Assembly (NCBI GenBank): GCA_021521415.1
Contig: JAIQDT010005462.1
Location: 124,001 to 188,000 of the forward strand
DNA length: 64,000 bases
Origin: Bidens hawaiensis
Lineage: Eukaryota > Streptophyta > Magnoliopsida > Asterales > Asteraceae
Direction of reading: 5' to 3'
A program made the translations under genes and the position numbers. How positions within the stretch are numbered: position 1 is the stretch's first letter; every line of letters begins with the position of its first letter. The notes under the pieces were generated by a model. It made no database searches, was not told where the DNA came from, and saw nothing but the letters and a program-made list of their open reading frames with translations. Below, one piece after another: positions 33,950 through 42,861 of the stretch.

Positions 33950-34360
33950 TGTTGGTGCATGATGTCAGTAGTTCAGTGTCGAGTGTCTGTAATCGTGTTA
34001 GTTAGATTTGAGTTTTGTATGTAAGCGAAGTTGCTAACAAGTTCGCTTATATGGGCGAACTTGTTAGACAAGCGAAGTTAGGGACAACTTCGCCTGAACA
34101 TGCCAGGCGAAGTTGTCGTGTCTATATAAGCTGTTTGTTTACGGCTTATTGATCAGAAGTTTTATTATTCGTGTATTCGAGTCAGAGAGTTTGTATTCAG
34201 TGATCATAGTATCACGTGTTTACGGTTGGAATACAACGTGTGTTTGATTATCGTATCGTGTGTTAGCTGGTATTGTTTTCTATACTCGTAACGTCTTACA
34301 TAGGGATTCCGCACCTACGTAGAACGCGATATCTCGTGTAGATCCGGCTGGGAACCTACA
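33950..34360 (+). repeat. Copia-2 5' LTR
   Basis: Starts TGTTGGTGCATGATG and ends GGGAACCTACA. Six copies of GCGAAGTT/AACTTCGC or the one-base variant GCGAACTT/AAGTTCGC (34025, 34039, 34055, 34072, 34086, 34107) lie upstream of the TATA box. Adjacent copies are opposed, giving stems such as CAAGTTCGC...GCGAACTTG (34038-34063). Confidence 0.95.
34123..34130 (+). promoter_or_regulatory. Copia-2 LTR TATA box
   Basis: TATATAAG, eight bases after the last palindromic octamer of the LTR. It is the only TATA-type motif in the LTR in this strand, so transcription likely starts about 25-35 bp downstream, leaving the remainder as R-U5. It is duplicated in the 3' LTR. Confidence 0.75.
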
Positions 34361-34361
34361 A

Positions 34362-34374
34362 TTGGTATCAGAGC
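34362..34374 (+). other. Copia-2 primer-binding site (tRNA-iMet)
   Basis: TTGGTATCAGAGC follows the LTR after one base and is complementary to the initiator tRNA-Met 3' end, as usual in copia elements. Confidence 0.9.
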
Positions 34375-34561
34375 ATTTGCTCGATTGTGTGGTTCGGGAT
34401 TATCACGCGGGTGTAGAAATCGTTCCGTTCGACTATTCGCGGGACGAGTTTTCTGAGTTTTTGTGCTATACTCACCTCCTACAATCATAAACAACCCATA
34501 ACACCTTCACAAACCTCGAAAAACCCAGAAATCTAATCTGCAGAAAGTTCGTGTTCATCAG

Positions 34562-34812
34562 GCGAAGTTGCCGTCACTGTTAGTAGGGTTTCGGCGAAGA
34601 TATAAGGTTAAGCGAAGTTATCCACAACTTGGCCTACCTCTTCAAGTTAGCTTACCTCAAGCGAAGTTACCCACAACTTCGCCTACCTCCCAAGTTCGCT
34701 CAACTTAAGCGAAGTTATTCTCAACTTCGCCAATCCGGCGAATTTAAGAAAGTGAGCGAAGTTACAAATTCACGCGAAGTTAAGTTTTAAGCGAAGTTAT
34801 CCACAACTTCGC
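34562..34812 (+). repeat. Leader cluster of palindromic octamers
   Basis: About eleven exact GCGAAGTT/AACTTCGC copies plus one AAGTTCGC variant in 250 bp (34562, 34612, 34661, 34675, 34692, 34709, 34723, 34756, 34774, 34791, 34805). Several are arranged as opposed pairs with 5-7-bp loops, for example 34661-34682, 34709-34730 and 34791-34812. They lie in the transcribed leader just before the gag ATG, so they could act as DNA sites or as RNA hairpins. Confidence 0.9.
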
Positions 34813-34872
34813 CTACAGTGCTGTTTGAAAATAAAATTTTTGATTTTCGGATTTCTTTGAGTTTTGTGAAAG

Positions 34873-37476
34873 ATGTCTTCGATAAACATTACCGAACTGG
34901 TAAAGATGGAAGTAGAAGCGGGTTCGGCTACAAAGGCACCTAAGATGCTTAAGAAAACTGATTATGTAGCGTGGAAAGATCGTTTTGAACAATATGTCAA
35001 GTACCAAGATGCTAAGATGTGGGTGTGCATACAAGATGGTTACATTCCACCTACTGCTGAGTATGAGGGTCGTGATCAGATCAAGAAATACAAAGAGATG
35101 GAAGAAGAAGAGAAGAAAATGTATGAGGCAGAAAGCAAAGCTCATGCAACAATTACAATGGCTCTTCCACAAGAGATTCTGCACACTTTCAGAAAGTATA
35201 AAACTGCTAGAGAGCTTTGGGAAGCGCTTGAAAACCGGTTTGAGGGAAATGTGGGAATTCATGCATCGAAAATTAAACTTCTAAAAACCCAATTCTCGGT
35301 CTTCAAGTATCTGAAGAATGAATCACTTGATGATATCATCACTAGATATTATCATCTGATGACTGAACTCAGCAACTATTCAATTGTTTACAAAGAAGAT
35401 GAGATTGTTGAAAAGCTTCTTGATGCTCTTCCACCGAAATGGGAGATGTATACTGTGTTGATGAGAGAAGACAAAGACTTTGCTGACTATGACCTGGAGA
35501 CAGCAGTTAACAAGCTAAGAACGTTTGAACTGAACATGGTACGAAAGGAGACACCTACCGATCAGGTTCAAGATCCGGGTATGTATGGTGCAAAGATTAA
35601 CTCAGGATCAAGTTTGAAAACTGAATCATCTGCTTATTACTCTAAGGGAGAGTCAGGCGCTAGCTCAACACACGAAGGACATGTATCTCTCAACATGAAC
35701 GGTGATGTGTGCTTTGTAGCTGGAGGATCAAATGCTTCTCAACCTCAAACGACCAAGAGTAGTTTTTCCCCAAGTGTGTCAAACAACAACTACTTGAAGA
35801 TGCCCATGAGTGTTAAATCTGCTGAACAGCAGTTTGCTCTCTATGTATCTTTTATTGCTTCGTATGAGAATTACATTCAGGGTAAGATTGTTGATCCTGC
35901 AATTTTGGATGAAGACTATGATCAGATCGATGCTGATGATCTGGAGGAGATGGATCTGCAGTGGCAGATGGCTATGATTGTCAGAAGGGTTAAGAGGTTC
36001 ATGAAGAAGACTGGCAGGAAGTTTGTCGGAGAGAGGCCAGGGTTTGATAAGTCGAAGGTTCGCTGTTACAACTGTCAGCAGAATGGCCACTTTGCAAAAG
36101 AGTGCAAAAATGAACGTGTAGAACGCAGTCAAAACAGATCTACACAGCATAGTGGTAGTGGTAATGACTATAGAGCCATGATTTCCAGACAGAACGAGGA
36201 GTACAACTGGAATCTGCATGTTGAAGAAGTATTTGAACAGGCCAATTTGGCAAAAATCGAAACTGCAAATAGTGAGAAGGGAACTGGCGAAAATGAAGCT
36301 TACATGGCAGATGTGACAGACCAGCTCTCCGAGGTAAGTACCGAACTCCCTTGTACTAAGTGTGAACATCTGTCTGAACAACTGACAACTATAACTGATC
36401 AGTTTGTTAGTTTGGATGCACAATTTAAAATTTTAAAAGAAGATCATCATTTCACTAAAGCTAGAGAAAATAGTTACAAAGTAAAAATTAAAGCTAGTGA
36501 GAAGGATATTAAAAGTCTTAAAGCAAAGCTTGCTGAAAAAATTCAAGTGATTGATCTTAGCTATGAAGTTCTAGAAGAGAAAACCAAACTAATAGCTGAA
36601 AGGGAAAAACAGATAGCAGATCACCAGGTAAAAGTGATGGAACTTAACAGGAAACTTGAGCAATTCAGAAATTCCTCCGCTATACTTGATCACCTCGTTA
36701 GTGATCAAGGTTCCCCAAAAAGGGGAGGAATTGGTTATCATGAAGTTCCACCACCTTTCAATCATAATTACACTTATGACCCTAGTAATCAGAAATCTGT
36801 CGATGTTGACTATGGTCAGACAGTTCCGGTTAAAGTAACGATTAAAGAACCAGAAGTTAGTAAGCCTGTTGCAATTGTTAAGATTTCTGCTCCGAGTCCT
36901 GTCTCATCTAACTCAGACAAGTCTTCTGAGTTGAGTGAGACAAAACAAGAGGAAGTGTTACCAAAAAGTGGAGATAAAAATAAAACACCAGAAAAGAAGT
37001 CTTCACTAAACCCGTATGTCCCACCATATGTGAGACAAACGGGCAGTAATACAGCCTCAACATCTGAGAGAACTTTTGATAAGAAAGTTGGATACAGGAG
37101 TTGTTTTAGATGTAATCAATTAGGACACCTTGTTGCTGATTGCCCTCTGAAGCAGAAATTCAGAGGTGTGAGGACTTCAAAATCTGAGAAAAGAACTAAC
37201 GTTAATCAATATAATGGTAAAAATGAAAACCCATCAAAATTCAGAAATTGGACTAATCAAGGTTTTCAAAGAAATAGATCTCAGTTTTTCACTGCTAACA
37301 ACCAAACCTTAAGTAATAATTCTTTTAATTCACGAAGGTTTGGATGGCCTCATAGTCAATCCACAAGAAGGTATCCTGTTAGGACTCACATAAATTATTA
37401 TGATACTAACTTTGGACAGCCAAGGTACGGAATGTATCGACCCAAGACCAATCGGTCTTGGGTCCCCAGATTTTAA
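34873..37476 (+). CDS. gag: Copia-2 Gag (867 aa)
   Basis: Forms the virus-like particle and packages the RNA. The N-terminal third (residues about 15-230) is the copia Gag core: MLKKTDYVAWKDRFEQYVK, ARELWEALENRFEGN, and LPPKWEMYTVLM. Zinc knuckle 1, CYNCQQNGHFAKEC, is at about residues 398-411 after a basic MKKTGRKF lead-in. A long Lys/Glu-rich coiled coil follows (about 515-600: IKASEKDIKSLKAKLAEK and after). Zinc knuckle 2, CFRCNQLGHLVADC, is at about 743-756, then a basic Asn/Arg-rich tail. The ATG is the first after the leader and is preceded by an open run of palindromes. It ends at TAA 37474-37476. Pol continues in the same frame 15 bases later, so Gag-Pol would need stop readthrough, or the stop is a mutation. 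Confidence 0.95.
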   Translation: MSSINITELVKMEVEAGSATKAPKMLKKTDYVAWKDRFEQYVKYQDAKMWVCIQDGYIPPTAEYEGRDQIKKYKEMEEEEKKMYEAESKAHATITMALPQEILHTFRKYKTARELWEALENRFEGNVGIHASKIKLLKTQFSVFKYLKNESLDDIITRYYHLMTELSNYSIVYKEDEIVEKLLDALPPKWEMYTVLMREDKDFADYDLETAVNKLRTFELNMVRKETPTDQVQDPGMYGAKINSGSSLKTESSAYYSKGESGASSTHEGHVSLNMNGDVCFVAGGSNASQPQTTKSSFSPSVSNNNYLKMPMSVKSAEQQFALYVSFIASYENYIQGKIVDPAILDEDYDQIDADDLEEMDLQWQMAMIVRRVKRFMKKTGRKFVGERPGFDKSKVRCYNCQQNGHFAKECKNERVERSQNRSTQHSGSGNDYRAMISRQNEEYNWNLHVEEVFEQANLAKIETANSEKGTGENEAYMADVTDQLSEVSTELPCTKCEHLSEQLTTITDQFVSLDAQFKILKEDHHFTKARENSYKVKIKASEKDIKSLKAKLAEKIQVIDLSYEVLEEKTKLIAEREKQIADHQVKVMELNRKLEQFRNSSAILDHLVSDQGSPKRGGIGYHEVPPPFNHNYTYDPSNQKSVDVDYGQTVPVKVTIKEPEVSKPVAIVKISAPSPVSSNSDKSSELSETKQEEVLPKSGDKNKTPEKKSSLNPYVPPYVRQTGSNTASTSERTFDKKVGYRSCFRCNQLGHLVADCPLKQKFRGVRTSKSEKRTNVNQYNGKNENPSKFRNWTNQGFQRNRSQFFTANNQTLSNNSFNSRRFGWPHSQSTRRYPVRTHINYYDTNFGQPRYGMYRPKTNRSWVPRF

Positions 37477-37491
37477 TCATCTGCTTTAATC

Positions 37492-40400
37492 GTGCAGGAA
37501 CAGTTGAACAGGGCTGCCAACAATCAATGGGTTGTGGATAGCGGCTGTTCCCGGCACATGACGGGTAACAAGAAATTGTTACACGACTTGAAACCTGTTC
37601 AAGGAGGAAGAGTGAGTTTCGTAGGAGAGAGCGGTGGAAGGATTACAGGAATAGGGACGGTGTCGAATGGAAAGATGACTTTGGAGAAAGTAAATTTTGT
37701 TGAAGAACTGAAGCACAATCTGCTGAGTGTTTCGCAGATTTGTGACAAAGACTACACCGTACATTTTACAAAGAATGAAGCGATTGTGTTGTATCCTGGT
37801 TTTAAGATACCAGAGGATTGGATTGTTATGAAGGCTCCAAGAGTGAAGAATACGTATATCATGGATATGAGGTCGACTGAGATGGCCACAGAAGAATCGT
37901 GTCTTCTGTCAAAACCAACTAAATCGGAGTCCGAGTTGTGGCATAGGAGAATGGGGCACATTCATCTTCGGAAAATGAACTACCTTGTCAAAAATGGGCT
38001 TGTGCTGGGTGTTCCCTTGAAAAATTTCAACTTTGAAGACAAATGCTTATCATGCAAAAAGGGAAAGCAACACAAGAAATCCCATCACACCAAGAAGGTC
38101 AATTCAATTGTCAGTACCCAATAATTACTTCACATGGATCTCTTCGGTCCCGTGAATGTAAGAAGTCTAGGAGGAACATCTTACTGCTTGGTGATCACTG
38201 ATGATTTCTCTCGATATTCCTGGGTATATTTCCTGAAGTCAAAGGATGAAACAGTGCAGATGGTAAAGAATTTGATTACCAAGGTTGAGAATATCATGGG
38301 GAAACGGGTTAAATTCATCAGGAGTGACAATGGAACTGAGTTCAAGAACTATGAGATGGAGATCTTCTGCTTACAGAAGGGGATAGAACACCAATACAGC
38401 GCACCGTATACATCGCAACAAAATGGAGTGGCTGAGAGGAAGAACAGAACCTTAATTGAAGGAGCCAGAACCATGCTGGCTGATTCGAAACTTCCCGTGG
38501 TGTTCTGGGCTGAAGCTGTTGCAACAGCCTGTTATATCCTTAATAGAGTGTTAACTGTTAAAAGATTAAATAAAACCTGTTATGAACTTATGCATGGGAG
38601 AAAGCCCAACTTGAGTGGTCTTGAACCATTTGGGTCCCCGTGTTCGATATTAAAGACCAATTCTAAATTTGGTGAAGTAGCCGGCGAAGGAATCTTAGTC
38701 GGATACGTTGTTGGGACTCCCAACAGACGGGTCTTTAATACATCGACCAGCAAGGTTGAGGTGGTGTGTAACACTGATATCACAAGTTACAAATCACCAA
38801 AACCAAGCACGGGACCCGCTGGGGTTTTCGACTATGATAGACTTTTTAAATCTTTTAACATACCTTATTTGGATTGTGCAGAAGTTGAAGAAAGACTTGC
38901 TACGAAGATGATTTGCGATGAGGAAGACACCTTGGTGCAACGACCACAGTATGATGAATGTCAGCCTTCCTCGTCAAATGCTGTCAATGCCCCTGCTGCC
39001 TCTACTGAAGAGGAATTCATCAATCCGTTTCACTCTCAACATCAATCACCCATTGATGAGCTATCTTCGAACTTGGAAGATAATCTGAATGTCAGTTCGG
39101 TTCCGACTACGAGAATTCACAAAGATCATCCTTTGGAGAATGTGATAGGTGATCTGTCCGATGGTGTACAAACAAGAAAAAGCTTGAATGAGCACACCTG
39201 TGTTTACACAAGCATTAAAGAATCAGGCATAATCAACGAGTGCTTGTACACCTGCTTTATCAGCCAGATTGAACCAAAGAACTATCAAATGGCTCTTAAG
39301 GACAGCTCGTGGGTCGAAGCCATGCAAGAAGAGTTAGCTCAGTTTAAGAAAATGGAAGTATGGAACTTGGTTGCAAAACCAAGGAATGTGCATGCGATTG
39401 GCACAAAATGGGTCTTCAAATGCAAGAGAGATGAGAAAGGGATTGTTATCAGGAACAAGGCGAGGTTGGTTGTTAAAGGCTTTAATCAGCAAGAGGGGAT
39501 TGATTACAATGAGGTGTTTGCTCCTGTGGCAAGATTGGAGGCCATTCGTTTGTTTTTGGCATTTGCTGCTCATAAGGAGATGAAGGTTTTTCAGTTGGAT
39601 GTGAAGAGTGCGTTCCTAAATGGTAAAGTTGATGAGGTTGTGTACGTTGAGCAACCTCCGGGTTTTCCTGACCCTGACTTTCCCGATCACGTGTATAAGC
39701 TAAGTAAAGCGCTGTATGGACTACATCAGGCACCTCGTGCCTGGTATTCAACCTTATCAGATTACTTGCTTGAGAATGAGTTTGAAAGAGGTAAAATTGA
39801 TAGCACATTGTTCTTCAAGAGAAAGGGTAGCGACTTTCTGCTGGTGCAAGTCTACGTGGACGACATTATCTTTGCTGCACCAAAAGTCTCCATGTGTCAG
39901 GAGTTTGAGGCCGTCATGAAGAAGAGATTTGAAATGAGTGCTATGGGTGAACTAACTTTCTTTTTAGGATTGCAGGTTGATCAGAAGAAAGACGGGATGT
40001 TCATTCATCAGACGAAGTATGTCCATGATGTTCTCAAAAGCTTCAAGATGGAGGACAGCACTCCATATGATACTCCAGTCTGCGTCAATCACAAATTGGG
40101 TGCTGATTCAGACAACGATGCAGACGTGGACCCAACCCGATATCAGGCTATTATAGGTTTTTTAATGTACTTAACTGCTTCTAGGCCTGATATAATGTTT
40201 GCTGTTTGTCTTTGTGCATGCTTTCAGGCAAACCCAAAAGAATCTCATTTGAAGGGTGCGAAGAGGATACTGCGGTATCTCAAAGGCAAGCCGAAGCTGG
40301 GGTTGTGGTACTCGAGAGGAGGAGACTTGGAGCTAGTCGCTTACACAGATTCTGATTATGGAGGGTGCAATCAGAGTCGGAAGTCTACAACTGGTGGATG

Positions 40401-40800
40401 TCAGTTTCTTGGTGGCAGACTAGTGTCGTGGCAATGCAAGAAGCAGACCTCAGTCGCAATTTCAATCTGTGAAGCAGAATACATGGCAGCATCCAACTGC
40501 TGCTCCCAGGTTCTTTGGATTCAACAACAGTTGCGCGATTATGGTCTGAAATTCTCACTTACTCCTATTTGCATTGATAACACTGCTGCTATCTCAGTAA
40601 CTAACAATCCCGTAAAGCACAGTAAAACTAAACATATTGACATTCGTCATCATTTTATACGGGATTGTGCTGAGAAGAAACTGATTGTGCTCGAAAAGGT
40701 TGACACGTTAGATAATTTCGCTGACTTGTTCACGAAAGCGTTTGACAAAACTAGATTTCAAAACCTTGTTGAGCTGAATGGAATGATCAATCCCGAGTAA
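37492..40800 (+). pseudogene. pol: Copia-2 Pol: protease, integrase, reverse transcriptase, RNase H, one internal stop
   Basis: In the same frame as gag, open from 37477. Protease: WVVDSGCSRHMTG with the DSG active site (37531-37570). GAG-pre-integrase/zinc finger: LWHRRMGHIHLRKM...CLSCKKGKQ. Integrase core: D in MDLFGPV, D in RSDNGTEF, E in [10 protein letters not shown]. Reverse transcriptase: [43 protein letters not shown] and the catalytic YVDDIIF (39853-39873). RNase [40 protein letters not shown] end. A single TAA at 38122-38124, just before MDLFGP, splits the frame; there are no frameshifts. Apart from that stop all catalytic motifs are intact. Confidence 0.95.
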
Positions 40801-42120
40801 CCATGTCATATGTTTGTGTTTGAATTAAAAAAAAAAACGTCACTATCGCTTAGAATTATGTCGGTTGCATCAGTTTGAAGGACATGTCTTCGGATATGTT
40901 TGGTCCTCATTTCTACTTGTAGAATATGAGGATAGCCATTAACCAGATGACTGAAAGTGACCGGGGCGGTTTATGATGTGTTTTCATTCTTTCGCTGAAA
41001 ATTAGTCGATCATACTTAGTTAGAAGGACACATACTAGTATGTGGTCGGTCCAGCTGATCCATTGGATCTTCGGGATAGCCGTTTCCCTGAAGACTTTGA
41101 TTTGGTCGGGGCGATTGAAGTTAAATTTTTTTCTTTTCGGGAGATGAAATTATTTTTCAAGTCTACTACTTCGTAAGAAGTTACTTTACTATGATTAACA
41201 GAAAATTGATCCAACCTTGGAAAGTGATAGATATACTGATTCTGTGTGCTTAACTAGTGAAGTTATTAGGCCTAAAAGACTTTAGAACAGTCATTGTATG
41301 TCATGGTAGCTTTTTATGGTGCGTAAAAGTAGAAGTGATACTAACTAAATCTACTCGATTTTATGTGGGAACTCTTTAAGAGTTGTGCATGTCTTCATAC
41401 ATATCTTTCCGAATGATAGGTAGAAAAGCGATTACCCAGTCATACACGAGCCCGTGAGTGTTCTGATTCCCGTGAAGATAGCGTGTCAAGACACTGCAGT
41501 GATCCAGATTCGGGACTTGCAGTTGTTTTCTACTTGAAGTTGTGTATATATTTGATTAAAAAAAAAATGTATTCTAGAGTTCATAATGTTAATGATTATC
41601 AATCAAGACGCAAGAAGGTGAACGGGAAGCAGAGTCTAAGATCGAAGAGTAATTGTTACTTAATCAGACACTACGGGTCGAGGTCAATTCGGGGTGACTT
41701 GGGGAAAGCCAAATACGCTTTGAGAATAGATAAGAGATATCATAATCTCTGAGTTGTTGCCCACTTAAGTTTTGAGCTTAATTGAACCTAACCTGTATCA
41801 CAGAAACAATGAAAACCATTCTAAGTCATTTACCTGCTTACAACCTGTTTCTTTATGTCATAATACAGCTGAATACGGATCTGTGTGACAGTCACGTAAA
41901 AAGTATGATTCCTGTTCGGATCTTTTCTAAAACATGGTAGTCCCTGTCGAGACTGAAATTTGATCCCGTGTACTTTAATTTTTCAAATTTTTGTTACTTT
42001 TGTAATTGTTTGATTTTATACCTGGTTACTTGGTCTTGATCGTATCATTTAACGCTTTAAAGGAAGTTTTTAAAACTTTATTGAAAATTGTTCAAAGTAT
42101 AGGGGTTTGTTTCGTAAATA
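40801..42120 (+). other. Pol-ORF3 spacer, first part
   Basis: 1.3 kb without a recognisable gene. The frame at 41483-41752 (89 codons) has no family features. The stretch is moderately AT-rich and holds no palindromic octamers, unlike the part after 42120. Confidence 0.7.
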
Positions 42121-42123
42121 CCG

Positions 42124-42203
42124 GCGAACTTGTTCATAACTTCGCCTGGAATAGGCGAAGTTATCGATAACTTCGCCTGTACTAACTTTGACCCTATATA
42201 AAG
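42124..42203 (+). promoter_or_regulatory. Candidate internal promoter for ORF3
   Basis: Four palindromic octamers (42124, 42138, 42155, 42169) precede TATATAAAG at 42195-42203. The last pair forms a perfect 26-bp palindrome (42153-42178, half-site AGGCGAAGTTATC). The same arrangement, opposed octamers directly upstream of a TATA box, is found in the LTR (34025-34130). Nothing in the sequence proves transcription, but the repeated architecture supports a second start about 630-660 bp before the ORF3 ATG. Confidence 0.55.
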
Positions 42204-42241
42204 GAATTTTTAGGTCAAACAGTTTCATTATTTCAAAACCA

Positions 42242-42815
42242 GCGAACTTATCCTCTCCGAGACCTAGGCGAACTTATCGAGCATCTCATCGATCATCTGT
42301 GTTTAACTTTCCTTCGATTCTAATCAAATTCAAGGTGTGTAGGGTTTGATTATCATACTATCATTGTCTATTGAGGTTAATCATCGGTCGTTTCGACTCG
42401 ATTAACGACCTCGATCTTTCGAACCTTAAACACCCGATTTCAAACTTGTTATTACGTGATAGTAATTTACTTGAACGTCTAAAACTTCATAAAATCATGT
42501 GTTACGGAGTCCTCGATCTCCCAAATCATCATCTACACGTCGTTCGATTATCCTAACTGTTGCCGATTCGAATTCGGCGAAGTTACAGGTTAGGCGAAGT
42601 TATCCGTAACTTCGCCTGATTATTAATTTTTGAAACAGTTTATGAGGCGATGTTGTGGTTAGGCGAAGTTATCATTAACTTCGCCTGGACCATTTTACTT
42701 AACAGTTATCAGACGAAGTTCAAGTTGAAGCGAAGTTGTTTCCCAACTTCGCCCCACCTTTAACTTCGCCTATACAGAATAGATCACAACTTCGCTCATG
42801 GTAACAGGCGAACTT
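42242..42815 (+). repeat. Spacer cluster of palindromic octamers
   Basis: Thirteen more exact octamers or GCGAACTT variants between the candidate TATA box and ORF3: 42242, 42268, 42577, 42594, 42608, 42663, 42677, 42730, 42745, 42762, 42788, 42808, with near-matches such as GGCGATGTTG at 42646. Opposed pairs have 6-8-bp loops (42594-42615, 42663-42684, 42730-42752). Confidence 0.9.
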
Positions 42816-42859
42816 GTGACTTGCTTTGACGTTTATCTAACTTAACCTGTTTGTTGCAG
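42335..42859 (+). other. Putative ORF3 leader intron
   Basis: CAAG|GTGTGTAGG at 42331-42343 looks like a plant donor. TTTATCTAACTTAACC followed by TGTTTGTTGCAG ending at 42859 has a branch-site-like CTAAC, a pyrimidine-rich run and CAG. The acceptor lies two bases before the ORF3 ATG. The 525-bp span has GT-AG ends and contains most of the spacer palindromes. This is an inference from splice-site appearance only. Confidence 0.45.
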
Positions 42860-42861
42860 AT

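Noticed and set aside
35779..36423. 214-codon antisense frame inside copia-2 gag
   Set aside because: It is exactly opposite the well-supported gag frame and has Cys/Leu/Phe-rich shadow composition. Antisense ORFs exist in some copia elements, but nothing else supports this one.
41483..41752. 89-codon frame in the copia-2 spacer as an accessory gene
   Set aside because: No features, no counterpart elsewhere in the window, and it lacks conservation evidence.
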